Positions 39,727 through 49,495 are shown, counted from the stretch's first letter. The stretch: 64,000 nt of DNA from Frateuria_A sp049727805 (GCF_049727805.1 NZ_JBCNYA010000009.1:1-64000), one strand, 5' to 3'. Numbers and translations are program-made. The notes: generated by a model from the letters alone, not told the origin.

Positions 39727-40752
39727 ATGCGGGACCAACCGATTCTCGCGGTGCTCGGCGCCGGCTCCTGGGGCACCGCGCTGGCGGCACTGGCCGCACG
39801 CAACGGCGTGACCACCCGGCTGTGGGGCCGCGACCGTGAAGCGCTGGCGGCGATGGCCGCCAGCCGCCGCAACCAGCGCTACCTGCCCGACCTGGAGTTG
39901 CCGCCCGAGCTCGCCTACGAGCCGGATCTGGCTGCGGCCGTGCGCGATGCCGACATCGTGCTGGTGGTGGTGCCCAGCCACGCCTTCGCCGCGATGCTGG
40001 ACGAACTCGTGCCGCTGCTCGGGCCCGACACCGCGATCGCCTGGGCGACCAAGGGCTTCGAGCCAGGCACCGGCCGCTTCCTGCACGAGCTGGTGGCGCA
40101 GAAGCTGCCGGGCCGGCCGGCCGCGGTGGTCACCGGCCCCTCGTTCGCCCGCGAGGTCGCCGCCGGCCTGCCCAGCGCGGTGACCGTGCACTCGGACGAC
40201 GAAGCGTTCGCGACGGCGCTCGCCGCGCTGCTGCACGCGCCCAATTTCCGCGCCTACTCGGGCAACGACGTGCTCGGTGCCGAGCTCGGCGGCGCCATGA
40301 AGAACGTACTGGCCGTGGCCACCGGCGTCGCCGACGGCATGCAGCTGGGCCTGAACGCCCGTGCCGGGCTGATCACCCGCGGCATGAACGAGATGCTGCG
40401 GCTGGGCCTGGCGCTCGGCGCGCGCCCGGAGACGCTGATGGGCCTGTCGGGCCTGGGCGACCTGGTGCTGACCTGCACCGGCGACCTCTCGCGCAACCGC
40501 CGGCTGGGCCTGGCGCTGGGGCAGGGCATTGCGCTGGACGATGCCGTCCGGCAGATCGGTCAGGTGGTCGAGAGCGTGGTCACCGCCGACGAGGTGTCCC
40601 GCCTGGCCGAGCAGCACGGCCTGGAACTGCCCATCGCCAACGGCGTGCGCGCCGTGCTGCACGGCGAGGTCACCCCGGTCGAGGGCGTGCGCCTGCTGAT
40701 GAGCCGCGAACAGAAACCCGAGTACCCGCAGGGCCTGTTCGAAAACGCCTGA
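39727..40752 (+). CDS. gpsA: Glycerol-3-phosphate dehydrogenase [NAD(P)+]
   Basis: A 341-residue enzyme that reduces dihydroxyacetone phosphate to sn-glycerol-3-phosphate, supplying the PlsB substrate (plsB is 28 kb away). The NAD-binding motif is LGAGSWGTALA (residues 9-19). Further signatures are VVPSHAF, ATKGFEPGTGRF, TGPSFAREVA and the catalytic-Lys segment GGAMKNVLAVATGVADG. Length is standard. Second gene of secB-gpsA; no clear U-run terminator follows, only a repeat B relative. Confidence 0.96.
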   Translation: MRDQPILAVLGAGSWGTALAALAARNGVTTRLWGRDREALAAMAASRRNQRYLPDLELPPELAYEPDLAAAVRDADIVLVVVPSHAFAAMLDELVPLLGPDTAIAWATKGFEPGTGRFLHELVAQKLPGRPAAVVTGPSFAREVAAGLPSAVTVHSDDEAFATALAALLHAPNFRAYSGNDVLGAELGGAMKNVLAVATGVADGMQLGLNARAGLITRGMNEMLRLGLALGARPETLMGLSGLGDLVLTCTGDLSRNRRLGLALGQGIALDDAVRQIGQVVESVVTADEVSRLAEQHGLELPIANGVRAVLHGEVTPVEGVRLLMSREQKPEYPQGLFENA

Positions 40753-40760
40753 CCGCATCG

Positions 40761-40803
40761 CACCCTCTCCCCTGCAGGATGAGGGGTGAGGGGCAGGCTC
40801 GCT
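40761..40803. repeat. Repeat B relative, reverse orientation
   Basis: CACCCTCTCCCCTGCAGGAT followed by GAGGGGTGAGGGGCAGGCTC is repeat B read backwards (its reverse complement begins AGCGAGCCTGCCCCTCACCC). It lies 8 nt after the gpsA stop. The interval 40753-40955 otherwise holds only the presumed promoter of the helicase gene. Confidence 0.6.
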
Positions 40804-40955
40804 AGAGGCGCCATCGTCGCGATTCGAAACCAGCCGCGTCCGGGTGGCCCTGCCTGCTGCGTCGGGCACCCGTACGAACTTGCGCCCTCCACGCGCACGC
40901 CACCCATCCCCTTGCTAAGCTCGTGGTTTTGGCTGGCAAGGCGGACCGCACGCGC

Positions 40956-43900
40956 ATGCAGCAACCGGACGAAAAGCAGCCTGCCGACCGTGCCTCCTCC
41001 GCGGAGGACATGGCCGGGGGCGGCTTGCCGCCGGCCTGGCGACGCCTGTTCAAGCCGCCGGCGCCACCCCCGGCCGAAACCCAGGTGCTGGGCTTCTTCC
41101 TCGAGGTCGTGCCCGAGGAAGGCGCCGCCTGGGCCCACCTGGACGTCGCGCCGGTGGCGCTGGGCGTGGCCGAGCAGGGCCGTTACGTGCGGCCGGCACC
41201 GCTGGACAGCCGGCATCTGGCCCATGCGCCGCTCGAGCCGCACGAACAGCACCTGGCCGCCGCCGTGCTCGGCCTGCCGCAGAGCGTGCGCAAGGGCCGA
41301 AGCTACGTCCGCCTGGCCGGCCACATCGGCGACGCCCTGCTGGCGCAGATGCTTGATACCGCGCCGTGCTTCCTGGGCGGCCTGGCCGGCCTGCGCCTGT
41401 CGCGCGGCAAGGCGCATCCGCTCGCCTGGCACTGGCACCTCGAACACGACGGCAGCCAGAAGCTGCTGCCCCGCCTGGGCCACAACCAGCGCCTGCTCCG
41501 GCTGGACAACCTGTGGTACCTGGACGGCGAACGCGCCGTGCTGGGCCTGCTCGAGGCCGAGCCCGGCGAGAGCCACTGGCTGGACCTGCCGCCGCTCAGG
41601 CACGAATCCGGTCGCCCGCTGCTCAAGGCGCTGAAGAACAGCCCGCTGGGTCAGCGCCTGCCCGCGCCGCAGGTGTTCGACGAACTGCGCCGCGCGGAGC
41701 TGGCGCCCAAGCCGGTGCTGACCCTGCACGCGCTGACCCGCCACGCGCGCCTGGCCGCCGGCACGCCGCCGCTGGCCTACGCGCGGCTGGCCTTCGACTA
41801 CGCCGGCGAGCGCCTGCCCGGCCGCGGCGGCGAGCCGCTGGTGCGGCGCGTGCGCAACGGCCACCTGGTCGAAATCGCCCGCCGCCGCGCCGAGGAACTC
41901 TCGGCGATGGAACAGCTCGAGCGCGCCGGCCTCACGCCCGGCGTGGACACCGAGGGCCTGCCTTGGGACTTGGCCGATACCTTGCCCGAGGACGCCTGGC
42001 TGTTCCCCGGCAAGGGCTACGCCGGCGCGCTGGAGGTGAACACGCCCGCCCGCTGGCTGGCCCTGCGCGGCAAGCTGGAAACCGAAGGCTTCCAGCTCGA
42101 CTACGCGCCGAGCTTCCCCTTCGAGGTGCTCGAAGGCCCGGTGCGCTGGTACGGCAACGCCACCGAAGATGCCGACGACCACGCCTTCGACCTGGAAATC
42201 GGCATCGAGGTGGAGGGCAAGCGGCACAACCTGCTGCCGGCGGTGGCGCAGGCGCTGGCCGAGCACCAGTTGAACCTGAGCCCCGCGCCGAACGAGCCGG
42301 AAGACGCCGTGTGGTACGCGCCGGTCGACGAGCGCCGCCGCGTGCCGGTGCGCCTGAAGGAGCTGCGCGGCCTGCTCGCGCCGCTGGCGGAATACCTCGA
42401 ACGCCCCAAGAAGAAGCTGCACCTGCCGCGCGTGCAGGCCGGCCGGCTGGAGGAACTGGTCGAGGCCCTGCCCAACGGCGGCGAGCTGCGCGCGCCGGAA
42501 GCACTGCGCGGCTTCACCGCGCGCCTGCGCGACGCCGCCGAGCGCGCCAGCGACGCCATCCCGGACGGCCTCACCGTCGAGTTGCGGCCCTACCAGCGCG
42601 AAGGCCTGCGCTGGTTGAACGCGCTGGCCGAGGCCGGCGTCGGCGGCGTGCTCGCCGACGACATGGGTCTGGGCAAGACGCTGCAGCTGATCACCCACCT
42701 GCTGGCGCTCAAGCAGCACGGTGCGCTGGCGCAGCCGGCCCTGGTGGTGGTGCCGACCAGCCTGATCCCGAACTGGCAAGCGGAGATCGCGCGCTTCGCG
42801 CCGGGCCTGAAGGTGCTCGCCCTGCACGGTCCGCAGCGCAGCGGCGATTTCTCTCAACTGGGCGCGCAGGACATCGTGCTGACCAGCTACGCGCTGCTGC
42901 CGCGCGACGTGTCCGCACTGCGCAAGCAACCGTTCGCGCTGATCGTGCTGGACGAGGCGCAGCAGGTGAAGAACCCGCGCACGCAGGCCCGCCGCGCGGT
43001 GCTCAGCCTGCGCGCGCCACGCTGCATCTGCCTGACCGGCACGCCGCTGGAAAACCACCTGGGCGAGCTGTGGTCGCAGGTCGACCTGGCCGTGCCCGGC
43101 CTGCTCGGCGACGAAGGCGCATTCCGCCGTCACTACCGCGTGCCGATCGAGAAGCAGCGCGACGAGGATTGCCAGGCGCGCCTCAATCGCCGCCTCGCCC
43201 CGTTCATCCTGCGCCGGACCAAGGCGCAGGTCGCCGCCGAACTGCCGCCGAAGACCGAAATCACCCGCCGCGTGGTACTCGACGGCCGCCAGCGCGAGCT
43301 GTACGAAAGCCTGCGCCTGACCCTCGCCAACGAACTGCGCGAGGTGATCGCCCAGCGCGGTATCCAGCATTCGGGCATCGTCGTGCTCGACGCGCTGCTC
43401 AAGCTGCGTCAGGTCTGCTGCGATCCACGCCTGGTCAAGCTGGAGGCCGCGCGCGGCGTGCGCGAGTCGGCCAAGTTCGAGCTGCTGATGGACATGCTGC
43501 CGGCGCTGCTCGCCGAGGGCCGCAAGGTGCTGCTGTTCTCGCAGTTCACCGAGATGCTCAAGCTGATCGCCACGGAACTGGACCGCAAGCGCATCCGCTA
43601 CGTGATGCTCACCGGCGAGACGCGCGACCGCGCCGAGCCGGTGCAGCGCTTCCAGGACGGCGACGTGCCGCTGTTCCTGCTCTCGCTCAAGGCCGGCGGC
43701 GTGGGCCTGAACCTCACTGCCGCGGACACCGTGATCCACTACGACCCGTGGTGGAATCCCGCCGCCGAGGCGCAGGCTTCCGACCGCGCGCACCGCATCG
43801 GCCAGGACAAGCCGGTGTTCGTGTTCCGCCTGATCACCGCCAACACCGTCGAGGAGCGCATCGAGGAACTGAAGGCGCGCAAGGCGGAGCTCGCCGAGGC

Positions 43901-43979
43901 CGTGCTCGAGGGCGGCGGAGCGCGCGAGAAACTCAGCTTCGACCAGGACGACCTGGACGCCTTGCTGGCGCCCGGTTGA
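40956..43979 (+). CDS. SNF2/SWI2-family DEAD/DEAH helicase
   Basis: A 1007-residue Swi2/Snf2 ATPase, counted from the ATG at 40956 (MQQPDEKQ); a GTG at 40923 is possible. The N-terminal ~540 residues are a bacterial-specific region without a zinc SWIM motif that I can see. The ATPase core follows: DDMGLGKTLQ (about residue 567), DEAQQVKNP (about 665), CLTGTPLENHLGELWSQ, then the second RecA lobe with LFSQFTEML, SLKAGGVGLNLTAADTVIHYDPWWNPAAEAQASDRAHRIGQ split over motifs V and VI. Such proteins translocate on duplex DNA and remodel DNA-protein complexes; the exact role in bacteria is unclear. Confidence 0.88.
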   Translation: MQQPDEKQPADRASSAEDMAGGGLPPAWRRLFKPPAPPPAETQVLGFFLEVVPEEGAAWAHLDVAPVALGVAEQGRYVRPAPLDSRHLAHAPLEPHEQHLAAAVLGLPQSVRKGRSYVRLAGHIGDALLAQMLDTAPCFLGGLAGLRLSRGKAHPLAWHWHLEHDGSQKLLPRLGHNQRLLRLDNLWYLDGERAVLGLLEAEPGESHWLDLPPLRHESGRPLLKALKNSPLGQRLPAPQVFDELRRAELAPKPVLTLHALTRHARLAAGTPPLAYARLAFDYAGERLPGRGGEPLVRRVRNGHLVEIARRRAEELSAMEQLERAGLTPGVDTEGLPWDLADTLPEDAWLFPGKGYAGALEVNTPARWLALRGKLETEGFQLDYAPSFPFEVLEGPVRWYGNATEDADDHAFDLEIGIEVEGKRHNLLPAVAQALAEHQLNLSPAPNEPEDAVWYAPVDERRRVPVRLKELRGLLAPLAEYLERPKKKLHLPRVQAGRLEELVEALPNGGELRAPEALRGFTARLRDAAERASDAIPDGLTVELRPYQREGLRWLNALAEAGVGGVLADDMGLGKTLQLITHLLALKQHGALAQPALVVVPTSLIPNWQAEIARFAPGLKVLALHGPQRSGDFSQLGAQDIVLTSYALLPRDVSALRKQPFALIVLDEAQQVKNPRTQARRAVLSLRAPRCICLTGTPLENHLGELWSQVDLAVPGLLGDEGAFRRHYRVPIEKQRDEDCQARLNRRLAPFILRRTKAQVAAELPPKTEITRRVVLDGRQRELYESLRLTLANELREVIAQRGIQHSGIVVLDALLKLRQVCCDPRLVKLEAARGVRESAKFELLMDMLPALLAEGRKVLLFSQFTEMLKLIATELDRKRIRYVMLTGETRDRAEPVQRFQDGDVPLFLLSLKAGGVGLNLTAADTVIHYDPWWNPAAEAQASDRAHRIGQDKPVFVFRLITANTVEERIEELKARKAELAEAVLEGGGAREKLSFDQDDLDALLAPG

Positions 43980-44174
43980 GATAGCACGCGGCAACTGGCC
44001 GCGGCGCATGCACACCCCAAGCGCGGCCGAAATCCGTTCACAACAGATGCGCTCATGCGCTGCCCATGTAGAGATTGCCGCGGGGTCCGGGCGCTGTTGC
44101 GATATTGCACCGCCACCCGCAAGTTCTTGGCGTCTCGTAAGACATTGATGTGATAACAAGTGGTGAAAAAAATG

Positions 44175-44203
44175 TTGACAGGGCCCCGCGCTGCGCCATA
44201 GGT
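44175..44203 (+). promoter_or_regulatory. Sigma-70 promoter of the Oar-like receptor gene
   Basis: A perfect TTGACA (44175-44180) is followed after 17 nt by ATAGGT (44198-44203). The upstream ~70 bp are AT-rich for this genome (including GTGGTGAAAAAAATG). This is the clearest consensus -35 in the window. It predicts a 5' leader of about 145 nt. The gap 43980-44353 contains only this promoter and the leader hairpin. Confidence 0.72.
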
Positions 44204-44258
44204 TCGTCGATCAGGGCTTTGGGAGAAGTCCTGTTTTTATCGGCAGCGCGCCAAATCG

Positions 44259-44283
44259 CAAGACCGTGGGAGAGACGGTCTTG
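44259..44283 (+). promoter_or_regulatory. Leader hairpin upstream of Oar-like receptor
   Basis: CAAGACCGT (44259-44267) and ACGGTCTTG (44275-44283) pair perfectly around GGGAGAG. The stem lies inside the predicted 5' leader, 70 nt before the start codon. The purine-rich loop resembles an anti-Shine-Dalgarno target or a binding site for an RNA-binding regulator. It may stabilise the mRNA or control its translation. Confidence 0.55.
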
Positions 44284-44353
44284 TAGGTAGCCCGCTCCGA
44301 GGGGTGATCGGTGGCGCCTGCGCCTCGATCTTGTTCATCTGGGGAGACAATCG

Positions 44354-47300
44354 ATGATTTCCAGCAAAGCACGGCAGCCACGCCGCAGCGCGCTTGCGCT
44401 CGCCTTGGCGGTAGGTTTGGGTTTTGTTTCGTCTGCCGCTCTCGCGCAGAGTACGGTCGGCACGATCTACGGCAACGCCACGGCCGGTTCGACCGTCCAG
44501 GCGGAAAGCACCAGCAGCGGCCTGTCGCGTTCGGTCACAGTAGGCGCGGACGGCAGGTTCAACATCGGCTCGCTGCCGCCAGGCCGGTACACGGTGACGA
44601 TGCAGGGCCCGAATGGCGCCACGACCCGCACGGTCAACGTGGTGGCCGGCCAGGGCTACAACCTCAACGTGGCCTCCGATGCGACCAACGCCCAGAACCT
44701 TGGCACGGTGCAGGTGACGGCTTCGGCCATCCCGGCCATCGACGTGTCTTCGGTCGAAACCACCACGGTATTCACCGCCGAGCAGCTCAAGACGTTGCCG
44801 GTGGCGCGCAACCAGACCGCGGTCGCTCTGCTGGCGCCCGGTACCGTCGAGGCCGACGCGGCGTTCGGCAACCTTGCCGTGTTCAATGGCGCGTCCGCAG
44901 CCGAGAACAGCTACTACGTCAACGGCTTCAACGTCACCAACCAGTTCCAGACGCTGACCTATTCCGAAGTGCCGTTCGAGGGCATCGACCAGGAAGAAGT
45001 CAAGAGCGGCGGCTACGGCGCGCAGTACGGCTTCTCCACTGGCGGCGTGATCTCGGTGATCACCAAGCGCGGTACCAACGAGTGGAAGGGCGGCGCCAAC
45101 GTCTACTGGACGCCGATGTCCCTGCGTGGCCATGACCCCAGCGTCTACTACAACGACGGCAACCTGGCGGCCAACAACAGCAAGGACAAGTCGAGCCAGA
45201 GCACCTATAGCGCCTGGATCGGCGGTCCGCTGGTCAAGGACAAGCTGTTCGTCTACGGCCTGTTCCAGAAGACCAAGACCAACCAGGACAGCTACGGCGG
45301 CTTCAACGGCGGCACGGGCCCGGACTACCTGGTCCCGCGCGGCTACCTGCAGGACCACTACAAGGATCCGTTCTGGCTGGTGAAGTTGGACTGGAACATC
45401 AACGACAGCAACATCCTCGAGTACACCGGCTTCAGCGACCGCGAGACCCGCACCGAGGCGTCCTACCTGGGCACCTACGATGACAACATGAAGCCGGTCA
45501 AGGGCGATTACGCCGGCGTGCAGACGTTCAAGAGCGGCGGCAACGTCAACATCCTGAAGTACACCGGTTACCTGACCGATTCGCTGACCCTGTCTGCCCA
45601 GTACGGCAAGCTCAAGTACAGCCGCGACAACTACGGCCTCAGCGCCGCGGGCGTTCCGGAGTCCTACAACGGCGTGGTGGGTGACTTCAACCAGCCGGGC
45701 TGCGCGGTGGTCCGCGATTCGCGCGATCCGGTGCTGGCCCAGCAGATCGCGCCGATCACCGGTTGCGACTGGTCGACCAGCTATGACAAGCGTGGCGGCG
45801 GCGACGAGAAGAAGTCCGGTCGCATCGACCTCGAGTGGCGCATCTCCGACCACGATCTGAAGTTCGGCTACAGCAACGACAAGTGGAACAGTGACACCGG
45901 CAGCTCCGGCTACGAGGGCGGCGCCTACTGGCGTTATTACACGCGCCTCGACCCGGCAACCGGCGACACCATTGTCGGCGCGACCGGCGCTCCGTCGGAC
46001 AGCTATGCCCGCCTGGTGCTGTTCCAGACCGGTGCGCAGGTGGAGATCGACCAGCAGGCCTTCTACCTGGAAGACTACTGGAACGTCAGCGACCGCTTCC
46101 TGGCCTATGTCGGCCTGCGCAGCGATACCTTCGAGAACAAGAATGGCTCGGGTGCCACCTACGTCAAGCAGGACAACATCCTGCAGCCGCGCCTGGGCTT
46201 CTCGTGGGACGTCAACGGCGACTCCTCGCTGAAGGTCTATGGTTCGGCAGGCGACTACTCGCTGCCGATCGCCGCCAACGTGGCCCTGCGCGCCGCCAGT
46301 GCGTCGCTGTACGAGATCACCACCTACTACTACACGGGTGTCGATCCCACCACGGGTGTGCCGACCGGCCTGTCCGCGCCGGCCCCTGGAACGACCGCGT
46401 ATGACGTTCCGTACTTCGCCAACGGCGAAAACGGCTCGGTGCCGGACCCGGCGGCGGTTTCGTCCAAGGACCTCAAGCCGTACAAGCAGCGTGAGTTCAT
46501 CCTGGGCTTCGACAAGCAGTTGGCCGACAACTGGACCTTCGGCGTGAAGGCCATGTACCGCAAGCTGCTCAATGCCATCGATGACGATTGCGACTGGCGT
46601 CCGTTCCAGCGGTATGGGCAGGAAGTGCTGGGCATGACCGACGTGCCGGACTATGCGCCGTCGAACGTGCCGGGCTGCTACCTGTTCAACCCGGGCAGCG
46701 GCATCGACATGAACATCGACCTCAACGGCGACGGCACGCCCGAGCACGTGAAGCTGTCCGCCGCGGACGTCGGTGAGCCCAAGGCCAAGCGCTCGTTCGG
46801 CTCGGTCGAACTGTCGCTGGAACACCAGTTCAACGACCGCTGGTACATGCGGGCGTCCTACGTGTGGTCGCGCAGCTTCGGCAACACCGAGGGCCTGGTC
46901 AATTCGACCATCGACCAGACCGACACCGGCACCACCGAGGACTTCGACTATCCGGAGTTCGCGGCCGGTTCCAACGGCGTGCTGCCGAACGACCGCAGCC
47001 ACACGTTGAAGGTATTCGGCGCCTACCAGCTGAATGACGAATGGACCCTGGGCGGCAACCTGCTGGCCCAGACCGGCCGTCCGATCAGCTGCATCGGCAT
47101 GACGCCTGATGCTGACGTCTACGACTACATCGGCTATGGCGATGGCGCCGCGTTCTACTACTGCAACGGCAAGCTCAGCCCGCGCGGTACGGCCGGTCGC
47201 ACTCCGGTGCTCTGGAACCTGGACCTGAACGTGGACTACAAGCCGCGCTGGGCCAAGGGCCTGACCCTGGCGGTGGATGTCCACAACGTGTTCAACAAGC

Positions 47301-47434
47301 ACACCGTGACCGAAGTCAACGAAGCTGCCGAAGACGCATACGGCACCTACTACGACTACAACTACCGTCAGCCGACGAACTGGCAGCAGCCTCGCTACGT
47401 TCGCTTCATGGCGCAGTACGACTTCTCGCTGTAA
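44354..47434 (+). CDS. Oar-like TonB-dependent receptor
   Basis: A 1026-residue outer-membrane receptor with a signal peptide ending about SSAALA-QSTV. Residues ~33-100 form a carboxypeptidase-regulatory-like (CarbopepD_reg) domain: STVGTIYGNATAG, FNIGSLPPGRYTVTMQGPNG. A plug (about 115-230, including YYVNGFNVTNQFQTLTY and GGYGAQYGFSTGGVISVITKRG) and a large barrel ending RFMAQYDFSL follow. This Oar-type architecture is abundant in Xanthomonadales and is linked to uptake of large or peptide ligands, but the ligand here is unknown. Strong promoter, leader hairpin and double terminator make it a self-contained, probably well-expressed unit. GGGGAGA precedes the ATG. Confidence 0.92.
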   Translation: MISSKARQPRRSALALALAVGLGFVSSAALAQSTVGTIYGNATAGSTVQAESTSSGLSRSVTVGADGRFNIGSLPPGRYTVTMQGPNGATTRTVNVVAGQGYNLNVASDATNAQNLGTVQVTASAIPAIDVSSVETTTVFTAEQLKTLPVARNQTAVALLAPGTVEADAAFGNLAVFNGASAAENSYYVNGFNVTNQFQTLTYSEVPFEGIDQEEVKSGGYGAQYGFSTGGVISVITKRGTNEWKGGANVYWTPMSLRGHDPSVYYNDGNLAANNSKDKSSQSTYSAWIGGPLVKDKLFVYGLFQKTKTNQDSYGGFNGGTGPDYLVPRGYLQDHYKDPFWLVKLDWNINDSNILEYTGFSDRETRTEASYLGTYDDNMKPVKGDYAGVQTFKSGGNVNILKYTGYLTDSLTLSAQYGKLKYSRDNYGLSAAGVPESYNGVVGDFNQPGCAVVRDSRDPVLAQQIAPITGCDWSTSYDKRGGGDEKKSGRIDLEWRISDHDLKFGYSNDKWNSDTGSSGYEGGAYWRYYTRLDPATGDTIVGATGAPSDSYARLVLFQTGAQVEIDQQAFYLEDYWNVSDRFLAYVGLRSDTFENKNGSGATYVKQDNILQPRLGFSWDVNGDSSLKVYGSAGDYSLPIAANVALRAASASLYEITTYYYTGVDPTTGVPTGLSAPAPGTTAYDVPYFANGENGSVPDPAAVSSKDLKPYKQREFILGFDKQLADNWTFGVKAMYRKLLNAIDDDCDWRPFQRYGQEVLGMTDVPDYAPSNVPGCYLFNPGSGIDMNIDLNGDGTPEHVKLSAADVGEPKAKRSFGSVELSLEHQFNDRWYMRASYVWSRSFGNTEGLVNSTIDQTDTGTTEDFDYPEFAAGSNGVLPNDRSHTLKVFGAYQLNDEWTLGGNLLAQTGRPISCIGMTPDADVYDYIGYGDGAAFYYCNGKLSPRGTAGRTPVLWNLDLNVDYKPRWAKGLTLAVDVHNVFNKHTVTEVNEAAEDAYGTYYDYNYRQPTNWQQPRYVRFMAQYDFSL

Positions 47435-47446
47435 GCAACACCCCTG

Positions 47447-47514
47447 CTGGAGGGCTCGCCCGGCCCTCCAGCCAGGTCTTCCCAGATGGCCGCCTCCGGC
47501 GGCCATTTTTTTTT
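47447..47514 (+). terminator. Tandem hairpins with U-run after receptor gene
   Basis: A first perfect stem, CTGGAGGGC/GCCCTCCAG (47447-47455, 47463-47471), is followed by the terminator stem ATGGCCGCC/GGCGGCCAT (47486-47494, 47498-47506) running into nine T residues. The second is a classic Rho-independent terminator. The first may add 3'-end stability. Confidence 0.92.
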
Positions 47515-47615
47515 GTCGCGAAAGTGGTTGTCGCGGCCTACTCCCGAGTGCAACTACCGGTGACGTCGGAGTGCCGGTGGCAATCGGCAGCCGCAGGGCA
47601 CGAGCCGGCAGCGGT

Positions 47616-48299
47616 TCAGTCGCGTGCGGCGATCTCGTCGATGTGACGCAGCACGTCCGCGGGATCCTCGTAGACGCGGAAGGCGCCTGCGCGTTCCAGT
47701 TCCTCCTGCCCGTAGCCGCCGGAGAGCAGGCCGACGCCGAGCGCGCGGCAGCGTTGCGCGGCGAGCATGTCCCAGATGCTGTCGCCCAGCACCAGCGCGT
47801 GCTGGATGTCGACGCCCAGCCGCTCGGCGGCGGCTACGAAGAGGTCGGGATCGGGCTTGGCGTGGCGCACGTCGTCGCGCGTGACCACCGGCACCCTGGC
47901 CGGATCCACGCCGAGCGCGGCCAGGTTGTGTGCCGCCGTTTCCATGCGGCCGCTGGTGGCGATGGCCCAGGGCAGGCCGGCCTCGGTGAGCCAGGCCAGC
48001 AGTTCGCGCGCGCCCGGCAGCGGCTGCACGCCGCCGGCATCGGCGCGGCGGCCGTACGCCTCCGCGTGCCACCGGCGCAGCCGCGCCACGCGCTCCTCGG
48101 TGATCTCGATGCCGGTCTCGCGCAGCAGGATCTGCGTGAACAGTCCGCCGCTCATGCCGATCTTGCGGTGGATGCGCCACACCGACAGTTCGATGCCCTC
48201 GCGGTCCAGCGCCTCCTTCCACGCCAGCACGTGCTGGTAGACGCTGTCGACCAGCGTGCCGTCGAGGTCGAACAGGAAGGCGGTCTTGCTGCGGCTCAT
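47616..48299 (-). CDS. HAD-family phosphatase (phosphoglycolate/beta-phosphoglucomutase type)
   Basis: A 227-residue haloacid dehalogenase-like hydrolase with motif I FDLDGTLVDS (residues 9-18), motif II AIATSGR, motif III Lys in RHAKPDPDLF and motif IV LVLGDSIWDM. The helical cap lies between motifs I and II, as in subfamily IA. Substrate is probably a sugar phosphate or phosphoglycolate. It lies 73 nt downstream of glk on the same strand, so a sugar-phosphate role in one operon is plausible but not proven. Confidence 0.87.
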   Translation of the reverse strand: MSRSKTAFLFDLDGTLVDSVYQHVLAWKEALDREGIELSVWRIHRKIGMSGGLFTQILLRETGIEITEERVARLRRWHAEAYGRRADAGGVQPLPGARELLAWLTEAGLPWAIATSGRMETAAHNLAALGVDPARVPVVTRDDVRHAKPDPDLFVAAAERLGVDIQHALVLGDSIWDMLAAQRCRALGVGLLSGGYGQEELERAGAFRVYEDPADVLRHIDEIAARD

Positions 48300-48372
48300 G
48301 GCGACTCTCCCAGTGGGGCCGCCAGTGTCGCCGAACGGACATCACGCAAACGTGCGCCCGTCCGGGCGACGT

Positions 48373-49389
48373 CTACGGCCGCGGCACCAGCGGGTGGCCG
48401 GCTTCCATCACCGCCAGCGCGGCGGCGCCGAGCAGCCCCGGTTCCGGATGCAGCACGGCGACGGTGGGCACTTGGCGCATGGTGTCGCTGAAGCGGCCCT
48501 TGGCCTCGAAACGGTGGCGGAAGCCGCCGCGCTGCAGCCACGGCAGCAGGATCGGCAGCAGGCCGCCGGTGAGGTAGACGCCGTCCCAGCCACCGAGGGT
48601 CAGCACCAGATCGCCGGCGACGGAACCGAAGATGCCGGCCAGCGTTTCCACGCTGCGCACGCACAGGGGGTCGGTGCCGGCGCCGGCATGCGCGGTGATG
48701 TCTTCCGGGGTGTAATCCTGAGCGGGCTCGCCGGCGATGTCGGCCAGCGCGGTGTACAGGTTCACCAGGCCGGCGCCGCAGATCAGCCGCTCGTTGGACA
48801 CGCGGCCGAAACGCTCGTTGAGCCGGTGCAGGATCTCGATGTCCTCGCGGCTGTGCGCGGCGAAGCCGGCGTGGCCGCCCTCGCTTTCCAGCACGCTGCA
48901 ATGGCCGTCGCGGCGCAGCAGCCCGCCGACGCCCAGGCCGGTGCCCGGGCCCATCACCACGAAGGTCTGGTGGTCGCAACGGTCCAGCCGCGGCAGCGGC
49001 GGTTCGCCGACCGCCTGCAGGTGTTCCGGCTGCAGCAGAGGCACGGCCATGCTCTGCGCGGCGAAGTCGTTGACCAGCTTGACCGATGCCATCCCGAGGT
49101 CGGCCTGCAGCGCATGCGCCGCGACTCCCCACGGGTTGTTGGTGATCTTCACCGTCTCGCCGTCGGCGATGCGCCCGGCCGCGGCGATGATCGCGCGCGG
49201 CGCGGCCAGGGCGGTGTCGGTGAAGTACTGGCGGATCGCGTCGGCCAGCGTGGCGAAGTCGCGCACGCGGTAGCGGCGCACGCTGTCGGTGAGCAGCGGC
49301 CGGGGGTTGTCGGCGTCGGCCAGCGCGAATCGTACGTTGGTGCCGCCGAGGTCGGCGAGCAGGGTAGGGGATCGGGTGGGCAAGCTCAT
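48373..49389 (-). CDS. glk: Glucokinase
   Basis: A 338-residue ROK-independent (group A) glucokinase that phosphorylates glucose at C6 with ATP. The start is MSLPTRSPTLL at 49389. The phosphate-binding motif is LADLGGTNVRFAL; the substrate region is ITNNPWGV and NDFAAQSMAVPLL with the catalytic Asp; then VMGPGTGLGVGGLL and ESEGGHAGFAAHS. Length fits the E. coli Glk type (~320). The HAD phosphatase follows in the same direction. The divergent ABC operon begins 137 nt away across a 14-bp palindrome. Confidence 0.93.
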   Translation of the reverse strand: MSLPTRSPTLLADLGGTNVRFALADADNPRPLLTDSVRRYRVRDFATLADAIRQYFTDTALAAPRAIIAAAGRIADGETVKITNNPWGVAAHALQADLGMASVKLVNDFAAQSMAVPLLQPEHLQAVGEPPLPRLDRCDHQTFVVMGPGTGLGVGGLLRRDGHCSVLESEGGHAGFAAHSREDIEILHRLNERFGRVSNERLICGAGLVNLYTALADIAGEPAQDYTPEDITAHAGAGTDPLCVRSVETLAGIFGSVAGDLVLTLGGWDGVYLTGGLLPILLPWLQRGGFRHRFEAKGRFSDTMRQVPTVAVLHPEPGLLGAAALAVMEAGHPLVPRP

Positions 49390-49495
49390 GCGGTCGTGTG
49401 CAGTGGGACGCAACGTCGCGGGCGCGGCGGCAATCGATGGAAGGTATCGGAAACCGGCCAGGCTGGCTACTTGCGGGACATGGCCTGCGGTTGCA

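Noticed and set aside
40560..44159. A 1199-codon minus-strand open frame across gpsA and the SNF2 helicase gene
   Set aside because: It spans two real genes on the other strand and has no recognisable domain; it is a compositional shadow.
44237..47506. A 1089-codon minus-strand open frame opposite the Oar-like receptor
   Set aside because: The plus-strand receptor has a signal peptide, promoter and terminator. The minus frame would start in the receptor's terminator and end near its promoter; Val/Ala/Gly/His-rich with no domain.
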